Positions 44,341-53,152 of a stretch of DNA of 64,000 nucleotides are shown here, piece after piece. The DNA lies in contig FOEZ01000016.1 of assembly GCA_900110595.1 (NCBI GenBank), forward strand, positions 29,786 through 93,785. Reading direction: 5' to 3'. Source of the stretch: Arthrobacter sp. OV608. GTDB taxonomy: Bacteria; Actinomycetota; Actinomycetes; Actinomycetales; Micrococcaceae. Under the pieces are notes generated by a model, which made no database searches, had not been told where the DNA came from, and saw only the letters and a program-made list of their open reading frames with translations. The number at the start of each line of letters is the position of its first letter. Positions within the stretch are counted from its first letter, which is position 1. The position numbers and the translations under genes were made by a program.

Positions 44341-45123
44341 ATGAGTGAAACTCCCACGCGCCTTGTCACCGCCGTGATCCTGGTGGCCGCCGGCTCCGGG
44401 CAGCGGCTTGGCTACGGCATGCCCAAAGCAGCCGTGCCCCTGGGCGGCGAACCCATTCTGATGCATGCCCTGCGGGGGATTGTTGCTTCCGGCGTCAGCA
44501 GCCAGGTGTGCATTGCGCTGCCGGCCGCGGACACCGCCCTGCGGCAGCTGTGCGAGGACTTCAGGGAGGAACTGGCCGACGGCGGCCCCCTCCTTTCGAT
44601 TGTCGACGGCGGCGCCACCCGCGCCGACTCCGTCCGGGCTGGCATTGCCGCCCTGATGGACGGGATCGAGGCGGTCCTGGTCCACGACGCCGCCCGTGCG
44701 CTGACCCCCGAATCCGTCTTCCACCGGGTGGCTGACGCCCTGGCGGCCGGCGCCGCCGCAGTGATTCCCGCCGTCGCCGTGGTGGATACCGTCAAAACCG
44801 TTGCGGCGACCACCGGGGAGGACAGCGCCCTGGCGCCGGAGATCGTGACCGGCACCGCGCCGCGGGAGGAACTGCGCGCCGTGCAGACGCCCCAGGGCTT
44901 CCAGCTCGCCACCCTCCTGAAAGCGCATGAGGCCGCCCGCACCCTGGACCAGCAGCAGTCCGCTGCCGTGACCGATGACGCCATGCTCGTGGAAATGCTG
45001 GGTATGCCCGTCCACGCCGTCCGCGGTTCCAGCCAGTCACTGAAGATCACCACCCCGCTGGACCTGATCATTGCCGAGGGACTGTTGGAAGGGCCCCTGG
45101 GCGCCCGGTGGGTGGAGGGCTAG
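44341..45123 (+). CDS. ispD: 2-C-methyl-D-erythritol 4-phosphate cytidylyltransferase
   Basis: A 260-residue enzyme of the non-mevalonate isoprenoid pathway (MEP + CTP to CDP-ME). The nucleotide loop AAGSGQRLGYGMPKA, VHDAARALTP and the C-terminal KITTPLDLIIAEG are characteristic. The start at 44341 fits the family N-terminus. ispF follows 3 nt later. Confidence 0.95.
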   Translation: MSETPTRLVTAVILVAAGSGQRLGYGMPKAAVPLGGEPILMHALRGIVASGVSSQVCIALPAADTALRQLCEDFREELADGGPLLSIVDGGATRADSVRAGIAALMDGIEAVLVHDAARALTPESVFHRVADALAAGAAAVIPAVAVVDTVKTVAATTGEDSALAPEIVTGTAPREELRAVQTPQGFQLATLLKAHEAARTLDQQQSAAVTDDAMLVEMLGMPVHAVRGSSQSLKITTPLDLIIAEGLLEGPLGARWVEG

Positions 45124-45126
45124 GAC

Positions 45127-45639
45127 ATGGACATCACAGCGATTCTTCCCCGCACCGGCATCGGCCTCGACGTCCATGCCTACGCAGCCGAGGACGCGCC
45201 CCGTCCGCTCTGGCTTGGCGGCCTCTTCTGGGAGGGGGAGCGTGGCCTGGCCGGGCACTCCGACGGTGACCCGGTGGCCCACGCGGCCGCTGACGCCCTT
45301 TTTTCGGCAGCAGGCATCGGCGACCTCGGAACGCACTTCGGAACCAGCCGCCCTGAGTTCGCCGGCGCGTCCGGGGTAACGCTGCTCGCGGAAGCCGCCC
45401 GGATTGTGCGCGCAGCCGGTTTTGAGATCGGCAATGTTGCGGTCCAGTTCGTGGCCAACCGGCCCAAGTTCGGCCCCCGGCGGGAGGAATCACAACGCGT
45501 TCTGAGCGAGGCGGCCGGCGCGCCCGTCAGCGTTACCGCCACCACCAGCGACGGGCTGGGGTTCGCCGGCCGCGGCGAAGGCATCAGCGCTGTGGCCACT
45601 GCACTGGTGTATCCAAGCCAGCCCGGCGCCATCGGCTAA
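45127..45639 (+). CDS. ispF: 2-C-methyl-D-erythritol 2,4-cyclodiphosphate synthase
   Basis: A 170-residue trimeric zinc enzyme using the product of IspE in the same pathway as IspD. The metal ligands Asp15 and His17 (GLDVHAY) and the motif [16 protein letters not shown] are present, as is the C-terminal [16 protein letters not shown]. Confidence 0.96.
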   Translation: MDITAILPRTGIGLDVHAYAAEDAPRPLWLGGLFWEGERGLAGHSDGDPVAHAAADALFSAAGIGDLGTHFGTSRPEFAGASGVTLLAEAARIVRAAGFEIGNVAVQFVANRPKFGPRREESQRVLSEAAGAPVSVTATTSDGLGFAGRGEGISAVATALVYPSQPGAIG

Positions 45640-45648
45640 TCTGGAGCG

Positions 45649-47115
45649 GTGACCCTGCGCTTCTATGACACTGCCTCCGCCGAAGTCCGGAACTTCGTCC
45701 CCCTCGTCGAGGGCAAGGCCAGCCTCTACTACTGCGGGGCCACGGTGCAGGGCATGCCCCATGTTGGCCACATCCGCTCCGCCATTGCGTTCGACCAGCT
45801 CACCCGCTGGCTGCAATACCGCGGCCTCCGGGTCACGGTGGTCCGGAACGTCACGGACATCGACGACAAGATCCTTGCCAAGTCCGAAGCGTCCTTCGCG
45901 CCGGGTTTCACGCCTGAGCCCGGGGAAATGCCCGGCGAAGAGTGGTGGGCCCTCGCTTACCGCTACGAGCAGGAGTTCCTGAAGGCCTACGACGCCTTGG
46001 GCGTCTCCCGGCCCACCTACGAACCCCGCGCCACCGGCCACATCCCGGAAATGCATGCGCTCATCCAGCAACTGATCGACCGCGGCCACGCCTACCCGGC
46101 GCTGGACGATTCCGGGGATGTCTACTTTGATGTCCGGTCTTGGAGCAAATACGGTTCCCTCACCCGGCAGAACATTGACGACATGCAGGCAGCTCCCGAC
46201 GCCGACCCGCGGGGCAAGCGTGATCCCCGGGACTTCGCGCTGTGGAAGGGTTCCAAAGCCGGTGAGCCGGCTACGGCAAGCTGGGCTTCCCCCTGGGGAG
46301 CAGGCCGGCCAGGCTGGCACCTGGAATGCTCGGCCATGGTCACCAAATACCTCGGCACCGAGTTCGATATCCACGGCGGCGGCCTGGACCTGCGGTTCCC
46401 GCACCATGAAAACGAACTGGCCCAGTCCCAGGCGGCAGGCCACGCGTTCGCCAACTTCTGGATGCACAACGGCATGGTCACGTATGAGGGCGAGAAGATG
46501 TCCAAATCCATCGGGAACACCGTCAGCCCCGCGGAGATGCTGGAACTGGCCCCGCCCCGGGTGGTCCGGTACTACCTTGGCCAGGCGCACTACCGCTCCA
46601 TCCTGGACTACCGTCCCACCTCGCTGCAGGAAGCCGCGGCCGCCGTCGAACGCATTGACGGGTTCATCGCCAAAGCCGCCGCCAAGTTCGGTGCGGACTT
46701 CGGTTCTATTGCCGGCACGAACGGCTCCTCCCTGGACACCCTCAGCGCGTTCTCCGCCGCGATGGACGACGACCTCAACGTTCCGCGTGCGCTGGCAGCA
46801 CTTCACGAAACGGTGCGCGCCGGCAACACGGCCCTTGCCGAAGGCAACGATGACGTGGCCCGCCTCGCAATGCACACGGTGGCAGTGATGACCGACGTCC
46901 TCGGCCTCAACGCAGTGGCCGGTTCAGACGCCGGCAACAGCAAGGAAGCCGCGGCCCTCGACGTCCTCGTGCAGGCACAGCTGGACGCCCGGGCAGCGGC
47001 CAGGGCCGAAAAGAACTGGGCAGCATCCGACGCCATCCGGGACACACTCAACCAGGCCGGCGTTGTGGTGGAGGACGGGCCGGACGGCGCAACGTGGAGC
47101 CTGAAGCGGGACTGA
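45649..47115 (+). CDS. cysS: Cysteine--tRNA ligase
   Basis: A 488-residue class I synthetase charging tRNA-Cys. Zinc-ligand Cys29 (YYCG), the HIGH motif as [14 protein letters not shown] and the KMSKS motif are all present, with the DALR anticodon-binding region near the C-terminus. The full length argues against the shorter mycothiol ligase MshC. GTG start with GGAG just upstream; TAATCT lies 6 nt before it. Confidence 0.95.
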   Translation: MTLRFYDTASAEVRNFVPLVEGKASLYYCGATVQGMPHVGHIRSAIAFDQLTRWLQYRGLRVTVVRNVTDIDDKILAKSEASFAPGFTPEPGEMPGEEWWALAYRYEQEFLKAYDALGVSRPTYEPRATGHIPEMHALIQQLIDRGHAYPALDDSGDVYFDVRSWSKYGSLTRQNIDDMQAAPDADPRGKRDPRDFALWKGSKAGEPATASWASPWGAGRPGWHLECSAMVTKYLGTEFDIHGGGLDLRFPHHENELAQSQAAGHAFANFWMHNGMVTYEGEKMSKSIGNTVSPAEMLELAPPRVVRYYLGQAHYRSILDYRPTSLQEAAAAVERIDGFIAKAAAKFGADFGSIAGTNGSSLDTLSAFSAAMDDDLNVPRALAALHETVRAGNTALAEGNDDVARLAMHTVAVMTDVLGLNAVAGSDAGNSKEAAALDVLVQAQLDARAAARAEKNWAASDAIRDTLNQAGVVVEDGPDGATWSLKRD

Positions 47116-47220
47116 CGCCAAACCCCGCGCCGGGCACCCCCACACCACGGATCGTTCGATTTTTCTTCGGTCAGTAGACTGGTAGGCAGACTCAGTCAGC
47201 ACAATCAAGGGTGGAACACA

Positions 47221-48210
47221 ATGGCCAACAATGGTCGCCGATCGGTTAAAGCGAAGAAGGGCCCAACCATCGGAACCGGTGGCCATGGCCGCAAGGCCCT
47301 CGAAGGCAAGGGCCCCACGCCCAAGGCAGAGGACCGCCCGTACCACAAGGCGCACAAGGCCAAGCAGCTCTCCGAGCGGTCTGCCGCCAAGCGCAGCACC
47401 GGTGCCCGCAGCGCCGGTGCGGCCAAGTCCGGCCCCAAGGGACGCGCCACCGAAGAAGTGGTCACCGGTCGGAACTCCGTGGTGGAAGCGCTCCGGGCCG
47501 GCATCCCCGCCAAGGCGCTGCACGTTGCCATCCGCATCGAAATGGATGACCGGGTCAAGGAATCCCTGAAGATTGCCGCCGAGCGCGGCATCCCGTTGAT
47601 GGAAACCGGCAAGCCCGAGCTGGACCGGATGACCGACGACGCCGTCCACCAGGGCCTGGTGCTCCAGATCCCGCCGTACGAGTACCAGGACGCCTACGAG
47701 CTCGCCGAGGACACCGTGACGAAGTGGAAGAAGGGCCACGTCGCCAACGCGCCGCTCTTCGTCGCCCTCGACGGCATTACCGACCCCCGCAACCTGGGCG
47801 CCATCATCCGCTCCGTTTCCGCCTTCAGCGGCCACGGCGTCATCGTCCCCGAACGCCGCTCGGTGGGCGTCACCGCTTCCGCCTGGAAAACCAGCGCCGG
47901 CGCGGCCGTGCGTGTCCCGGTGGCCCGCGCGTCCAACCTGAACAACGCGCTGAAGCAGTTCAAGAACATGGGCATCTTTGTCCTGGGCCTGGACGGCGAC
48001 GGCGACGTCTCACTGCCGGACCTGACCCTCGCCACCGAACCGGTGTGCATCGTGGTGGGCTCCGAAGGCAAGGGCCTCAGCCGCCTGGTCCGCGAAAACT
48101 GCGACCAGATTGTGTCGATTCCGATCGACTCCGCGATGGAATCCCTGAACGCGTCGATGGCCGTTGGCATCTCCCTGTATGAAGTGTCCCGCCAGCGCGC
48201 GGCAAAATAG
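47221..48210 (+). CDS. rlmB: 23S rRNA (guanosine-2'-O-)-methyltransferase RlmB-type (SPOUT)
   Basis: A 329-residue TrmH-family methyltransferase. Residues 1-80 are a Lys/Arg/Gly-rich disordered extension, usual in actinobacterial members. A substrate-binding domain follows (GRNSVVEALRAG), and the SPOUT domain contains ITDPRNLGAIIRS, VVGSEGKGLSRLV and LNASMAVGISLYE. It forms the classical pair with cysS. Exact target (G2251) is by family. Confidence 0.92.
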   Translation: MANNGRRSVKAKKGPTIGTGGHGRKALEGKGPTPKAEDRPYHKAHKAKQLSERSAAKRSTGARSAGAAKSGPKGRATEEVVTGRNSVVEALRAGIPAKALHVAIRIEMDDRVKESLKIAAERGIPLMETGKPELDRMTDDAVHQGLVLQIPPYEYQDAYELAEDTVTKWKKGHVANAPLFVALDGITDPRNLGAIIRSVSAFSGHGVIVPERRSVGVTASAWKTSAGAAVRVPVARASNLNNALKQFKNMGIFVLGLDGDGDVSLPDLTLATEPVCIVVGSEGKGLSRLVRENCDQIVSIPIDSAMESLNASMAVGISLYEVSRQRAAK

Positions 48211-48225
48211 CAGGTCAGTGGCGGC

Positions 48226-48238
48226 TAAAATTTAGGTG
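48226..48238 (+). promoter_or_regulatory. Putative leaderless -10 box of glgX
   Basis: TAAAAT (48226-48231) is 7 nt before the ATG at 48239. Confidence 0.4.
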
Positions 48239-50368
48239 ATGGTCATGCCGCTCTTTGATACTGCCGCTTCCGCCACGGATGCCTCAACGGCTCTTCCACT
48301 TGGTGTCAGTGTCCCGCGCGGAGCCACAGCCCGTGCGGGCTCAGCCGGCAACGGCAAGGGGCCCTCTGCTCAGGCCAACGTTGCCTGTTATGCCCCCGGC
48401 GTCCGAAACCTGGAGATTGTCTACAAGGCTCCCGGCGGCGACTGGCGTGTCCAGGCGCTTCCCAACGTGAGCCAGGACGTCCATCACGGGATGGTGGACA
48501 ACCTGCCATACGGCTCCAGGTATGGCTTCCGGAGGGCGGCCGCCGGTGAGTCCCTGCCGCTGGCTGTGCCGGCAGGCGGCATGGACGACGACGGCGGGCA
48601 GCCGCTGCTGCTGGACCCTTACGGCCGCGCCGTGGACCAGTCAGAGGGTTTCCTGGCGAGCGTGCGGACCGCCGCCGACTTCGACTGGGGATTGGACGCG
48701 CGGCTGAAGCTGCCGTGGCGGGACACCATTGTCTATGAGGCCCATGTCCGCGGGCAGAGCATGCTCCACCCGGACGTGCCTGAGGAACTCCGCGGCACCT
48801 ACGCGGGCCTGGCCCACCCGGCCATCATTGAGCACTTCAAGAGCCTGGGTATCACGTCGGTCCAACTGCTGCCCGTGCACTTCCATCTGGATGAACCGCA
48901 TTTGCAGGACCTGGGCCTGACCAACTACTGGGGTTATAACACCGCGGCCTTTTTCGCCCCGCACCCTGGCTACGCCACCAGGGCGGCGCAGGAAGCCGGC
49001 CCGCAGGCGGTCCAGGACGAGTTCAAGGGCATGGTCAAGGCGCTGCACACCGCCGGGCTGGAAGTCATCCTGGACGTGGTGTACAACCACACCGCCGAGG
49101 GCGGTGCCGGTGGCCAGACGCTGAACTTCCGGGGCCTGGGGGAGGAGACCTACTACCGCACCGACGGGAACGGCAGGTACGTGGACACCACCGGCTGCGG
49201 CAACAGCCTGGACTTTTCCCGGCCCCAGGTGGTGCAGCTGGTCCTGGACTCGTTGCGGTACTGGGTGGATGAGTTCCACATCGACGGCTTCCGGTTTGAC
49301 CTGGCGGTGACGCTCTGCCGGAATGCCGCCAACGAGTTCGATCCCAAACACCAGTTCCTGGAAGACATTGCAGCGGATCCCGTCCTGTCAGATGTGAAAC
49401 TCATCGCCGAACCGTGGGATGTGGGCTACGGCGGCTGGCAGACCGGGCGGTTCCCGGCGGGCTGGGCAGACTGGAACGACCACTTCCGCGACGCCGTGCG
49501 CTCCTTCTGGCTGGCGGACCGGGCTTCCCTTGAGTCCGGCGGCCAGGGCGGTTCGGTGTCCAGGCTCGCGGATGTCCTCTCAGGCTCTGCCGGCCTCTTT
49601 GCCGCATCCGGCCGTTCCCGCCTGGCCTCGCTGAACTACATCACCTCCCACGATGGCTTCACCATGAACGATCTTGTCTCCTATGACAGGAAGCACAACG
49701 AGGCCAACGGCGAGCAGAACCGGGACGGGCACGGCGACAACCGCAGCTACAACCACGGTTTTGAAGGCCCTACGGAGGACGGCGCCATCCTCGCCGCGCG
49801 TGCGCAGTCGCGCCGGAACCTGATGGCTTCGTTGATGGTTTCCCTCGGCGTCCCCATGATCACCGCCGGGGACGAGCTGGCCCGGACCCAGCAGGGAAAC
49901 AACAACGCCTACTGCCAGGACAACGCCATCGCCTGGCTCGACTGGACTGCGACGCCCGAATCCCACGAGATGCTCCGCAGCACCAAGCGGTACATCCGCC
50001 TGCGGAAAGAGTTCCTGGCCGCCCAGCCGCATGACTTCCCGGTGCAGGACGGACAGTCCTATCTCCACTGGTTCGACCACACCGGCCAGCCCATGTCCAT
50101 GGAACGCTGGAACGATCCCCAGCACCGCGTGGTGCAGCTCCTGCTCGGCTCCGATGACGGCACCCTGGCCGGCCTGGTGGTAGTGAACGGCAATACCTCG
50201 GACGTGCAGATCACCCTGCCCCGTGTCGCTGCAGAAGGCGCCGACCACGGCCAGTTCGAGCTTCGGCTGACCACATCGCCGCTGCACGAGCTCCGGCAGG
50301 GCATCAGGGTTTCCCCCGGGGAGAAGGACCTCGTCGAGGCCAACTCCATCAACATCTACCGTACGTAG
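48239..50368 (+). CDS. glgX: Glycogen debranching enzyme GlgX-like (GH13)
   Basis: A 709-residue GH13 enzyme hydrolysing alpha-1,6 branches of glycogen. An N-terminal CBM48-like region is followed by the catalytic barrel with the four conserved regions: DVVYNHTAEG, FRFDLAVTL (nucleophile Asp), LIAEPWDVG (acid Glu) and ITSHDGF. Starts at 48236 (GTG), 48239 and 48245 are all in frame; 48239 is chosen from the -10 spacing. An RNase gene starts 14 nt after the stop, so both may share a message. Confidence 0.93.
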   Translation: MVMPLFDTAASATDASTALPLGVSVPRGATARAGSAGNGKGPSAQANVACYAPGVRNLEIVYKAPGGDWRVQALPNVSQDVHHGMVDNLPYGSRYGFRRAAAGESLPLAVPAGGMDDDGGQPLLLDPYGRAVDQSEGFLASVRTAADFDWGLDARLKLPWRDTIVYEAHVRGQSMLHPDVPEELRGTYAGLAHPAIIEHFKSLGITSVQLLPVHFHLDEPHLQDLGLTNYWGYNTAAFFAPHPGYATRAAQEAGPQAVQDEFKGMVKALHTAGLEVILDVVYNHTAEGGAGGQTLNFRGLGEETYYRTDGNGRYVDTTGCGNSLDFSRPQVVQLVLDSLRYWVDEFHIDGFRFDLAVTLCRNAANEFDPKHQFLEDIAADPVLSDVKLIAEPWDVGYGGWQTGRFPAGWADWNDHFRDAVRSFWLADRASLESGGQGGSVSRLADVLSGSAGLFAASGRSRLASLNYITSHDGFTMNDLVSYDRKHNEANGEQNRDGHGDNRSYNHGFEGPTEDGAILAARAQSRRNLMASLMVSLGVPMITAGDELARTQQGNNNAYCQDNAIAWLDWTATPESHEMLRSTKRYIRLRKEFLAAQPHDFPVQDGQSYLHWFDHTGQPMSMERWNDPQHRVVQLLLGSDDGTLAGLVVVNGNTSDVQITLPRVAAEGADHGQFELRLTTSPLHELRQGIRVSPGEKDLVEANSINIYRT

Positions 50369-50382
50369 CCGCCGGAGAATCC

Positions 50383-50883
50383 ATGCGCAACCGCAACATC
50401 CTGTCCTTGCTGCTGGCCGCACTTGTTGTGCTGGCGCTCCTGGCGTTCGGCGGCACCGGAGTCCTGGGCCAGCTCACGCAAGGTACGACGGCGGAGGGCA
50501 CCTCGAGCGCGGCGCCGGTGCCGCCTGCATCCTCTGCTGCTGCGCCCGGCTCAGGGGGCGCCGCTGCGCCCCCTGCAGCCGTCCCGGACAACCCGTCAGG
50601 ACTGCCGGAGGTGCGCGAGTCCGCCCTTCCCGCCGAAGCCCGGAGCACGCTCGGCCTCATCCGGTCCGGGGGCCCCTTCCGGTACAGCCAGGACAACCAG
50701 GCGTTCGGAAATTTTGAACGCATCCTCCCGCGGAGGGACAGGGGCTACTACCGCGAATATACGGTGCCCACGCCCGGAGAATCAGACAGGGGAGCCCGGC
50801 GCATAGTGGCCGGCAATGGCGGGGAGAAGTACTACACCGATGATCACTACGAGACATTTCGATTCATAGCGGAAGGCAGCTGA
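50383..50883 (+). CDS. Secreted guanyl-specific ribonuclease (RNase Sa/N1-T1 family)
   Basis: A 166-residue extracellular RNase cutting after guanosine. It has an N-terminal signal or anchor helix (residues 6-29), an Ala/Pro/Ser/Gly linker (about 35-72) and a catalytic domain close to Streptomyces RNase Sa (LPAEARSTLGLIRSGGPF). The catalytic residues are present: Glu125 (REYTV), Arg140 (GARRIV) and His155 (TDDHYETF). A barstar gene follows 8 nt after the stop. Uncleaved, the hydrophobic segment could tether the enzyme to the membrane. Confidence 0.9.
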   Translation: MRNRNILSLLLAALVVLALLAFGGTGVLGQLTQGTTAEGTSSAAPVPPASSAAAPGSGGAAAPPAAVPDNPSGLPEVRESALPAEARSTLGLIRSGGPFRYSQDNQAFGNFERILPRRDRGYYREYTVPTPGESDRGARRIVAGNGGEKYYTDDHYETFRFIAEGS

Positions 50884-50891
50884 ACACAGCC

Positions 50892-51248
50892 ATGAAGATC
50901 TACTCCGGCGACACCTGGACCTTGGAAGAACTAAAGGAGCAGGTGGCAGACGCCGGACGCCGCAGCCTGGTGGTCCCCGCAGCCGACAGCAAAAGAGCAG
51001 TCCTGGAAACCTTCGGCGAGGTCCTGAACTTCCCGGAACACTACGGCGTGAACCTGGATGCCCTCAACGATTCACTCCACGACTTCGCGGACAGCATCAC
51101 GGAGAACGGCAATCCGCCGGTCACGGTCCTCTGGCAGGTGGCTGCCCCGTTCCGCGCGGACCGGTCCTTCGGGGTCATGTGCGAGGTCCTCCAGGACGCC
51201 GAGCGCTACGCCGGAAAGGACCTGGCCGTCACCGCCGTCCTGCTGTAA
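50892..51248 (+). CDS. Barstar-family RNase inhibitor
   Basis: A 118-residue cytosolic protein. FPEHYGVNLDALNDSLHDF matches the barstar helix that plugs the barnase active site, including the two interface acids (Asp56, Asp60). It should protect the cell from the RNase encoded directly upstream. The ribosome-binding site is weak and distant, so coupling to the RNase gene is likely. Convergent with the oxidase gene. Confidence 0.9.
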   Translation: MKIYSGDTWTLEELKEQVADAGRRSLVVPAADSKRAVLETFGEVLNFPEHYGVNLDALNDSLHDFADSITENGNPPVTVLWQVAAPFRADRSFGVMCEVLQDAERYAGKDLAVTAVLL

Positions 51249-51308
51249 ACCCAGCCTGCTCTTTTGCCTCGCTGTTAACGGATCCGGTTGCTAAACCCAG
51301 CCCTGTTT

Positions 51309-53105
51309 TTAGCCAGCCCCGCCCTGGCCGCGCTCTTCCTGTCCGGTGTAGGTGTCCAGCAGGCGCAGTGCCCGGCCGCCGCCGTCCTCTTCGGCCAGGG
51401 CCTTGCGCATGCTTTCGGCCTTCTCCTTGCCACCCGGGAAGGGTGGGAGGAGGGGAACCTCGGGGTCGGTCAGGACCTCGATCACCACCGGCCGGTCCGC
51501 TGCGAACGCCCGCTCCCAGGCGTCCCCAAGAAGCTCCGGGTCCTCCACCCGGATACCCGTGAAACCCAGCAGTTCGGCGTAGCCCGCGAACGGAAAGTCC
51601 GGGAGCTCCTGGCTGTCCTTGAACCTGGGTTCGCCCTCGGACTCGCGTTGCTCCCAGGTGACTTCGGTGAGCTCCCGGTTATTGAAGACGCACACAATGA
51701 AGCGCGGGTCCTGCCACTGCCGCCAGCGGTGCGCCACGGTTACCAGTTCGGCGATCCCGGCCATCTGCATGGCGCCGTCCCCGGCCAGCGCCACCAGCGG
51801 CCGGTCCGGGTGCGCAAGCTTCGCGGCAATGCCGTACGGGATGGAGCAGCCCATGCTGGCCAGCGTGCCCGAAAGGTGCGCGGGAACGCCTGGCGGAAGG
51901 ACCAGCTGGCGGGCATACCAGTAAACGCAACTGCCGACGTCGATACTTAACTGCGCGTTGGCCGGCAGCCGGCCGTTCAGCTCCCGCACCACCCGCTCCG
52001 GGTTCACCGGGCTGGCCGGGACAGCTGCACGTTCCTTCGCCAACGCCCGCCAGCGGACCACTTCCTGTTCGACGTCGTCGCGCCACTGTCCGCGGGGACG
52101 CGCTGTCAGCCGTGAACTGAGCGCCTGCAGTGCGGCCGCGGCGTCGCCCGCCAGGCCGACTTCGACAGGGTAGCGGTTGCCGATCTTCCGCTCGTCGATG
52201 TCGATCTGGACGGCACGGGCGGCGCCGGGCGGGGGATAAAACTCGGTCCAGGGATCGTTCGAACCCACAATGAGCAGGGCATCGCAGTTTCCCAGCAGGT
52301 GGGCACTTGCCGTGCTGCCCAAATGTCCCATCGTGCCCACGGCAAAGGGCAGGGTTTCGTCCACGTACGGCTTGCCCAGCAGGCTGGTGGCGATCCCGGC
52401 GCCAAGCTGTTCTGCGACAGCCACCACGTCCGCCCCGGCGTGGCGTGCGCCCTGGCCAACAAGGAGCGCCACCTTCGTGGCGCCGTTGAGGATCGCAGCG
52501 GCGGCATCAAGGTCTTCCGTACGCGGGGTCTTGGCCGAGGTGCTCCAGGACGGTGCGGTGACCACCACGCCGTGCTCCTGCTCCAGCTCGGGCGCGGGCG
52601 CGGACTGGATGTCATGCGGCAGGATCACCACGCAGGGCGACGAGGTGGCCTTTGCCGTCCGGAACGCACGGTCCAGGACCATGGGCAGCTGCTCAGGAGC
52701 GTTGACCTGTTGCACGAACTGGGCTGCAACGTCCTTGAACAGAACGGTGAGTTCAATTTCCTGCATGTACGCCGAGCCCAGCACGGTGCGGCTCTGCTGG
52801 CCCACGATCGCCACCACGGGCACGCCGTCGAGCTTTGCGTCGTACAGGCCGTTCAGCAGGTGAACGGCGCCAGGTCCCTGGGTGGAGGTCACCACGCCCA
52901 CCCCGCCGGTGTACTTGGCGTGGCCCACGGCCATAAAGGCCGCGGTTTCCTCGTGCCGTGCCTGCACGAATTCAACGCGGCCTTCGGCCCGGCGCAAGGC
53001 GCCCATAAATCCGTTGATCCCGTCCCCGCTGTAGCCGAACACGCGGCTGACGCCCCATGTTTCGAGCCGGTCAACTATCAGGTCTGCCACGGTACGGTCG
53101 TTCAT
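51309..53105 (-). CDS. ThDP-dependent pyruvate oxidase/dehydrogenase (PoxB-like)
   Basis: A 598-residue ThDP enzyme with the three-domain layout of the acetolactate synthase/pyruvate oxidase family. The catalytic Glu is in ARHEETAAFMA, the central domain has GATKVALLVGQGARHAGAD, and the ThDP motif is GDGAMQMAGIAELVTV...FNN. It is most like PoxB, which decarboxylates pyruvate to acetate and CO2, and does not look like a biosynthetic acetolactate synthase. A strong AGGAGGA precedes the ATG. It lies 47 nt after glgP. Confidence 0.85.
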   Translation of the reverse strand: MNDRTVADLIVDRLETWGVSRVFGYSGDGINGFMGALRRAEGRVEFVQARHEETAAFMAVGHAKYTGGVGVVTSTQGPGAVHLLNGLYDAKLDGVPVVAIVGQQSRTVLGSAYMQEIELTVLFKDVAAQFVQQVNAPEQLPMVLDRAFRTAKATSSPCVVILPHDIQSAPAPELEQEHGVVVTAPSWSTSAKTPRTEDLDAAAAILNGATKVALLVGQGARHAGADVVAVAEQLGAGIATSLLGKPYVDETLPFAVGTMGHLGSTASAHLLGNCDALLIVGSNDPWTEFYPPPGAARAVQIDIDERKIGNRYPVEVGLAGDAAAALQALSSRLTARPRGQWRDDVEQEVVRWRALAKERAAVPASPVNPERVVRELNGRLPANAQLSIDVGSCVYWYARQLVLPPGVPAHLSGTLASMGCSIPYGIAAKLAHPDRPLVALAGDGAMQMAGIAELVTVAHRWRQWQDPRFIVCVFNNRELTEVTWEQRESEGEPRFKDSQELPDFPFAGYAELLGFTGIRVEDPELLGDAWERAFAADRPVVIEVLTDPEVPLLPPFPGGKEKAESMRKALAEEDGGGRALRLLDTYTGQEERGQGGAG

Positions 53106-53152
53106 GGGTTCCTCCTGCTGCGTTTCTCCTGCCGCGCGTCCGGCGTCAGCCG

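Noticed and set aside
51247-51310. Twice-occurring TAAACCCAGCC near the barstar and oxidase gene ends
   Set aside because: The match is only about 12 bp and in low-information flanking sequence; too little to call a repeat.
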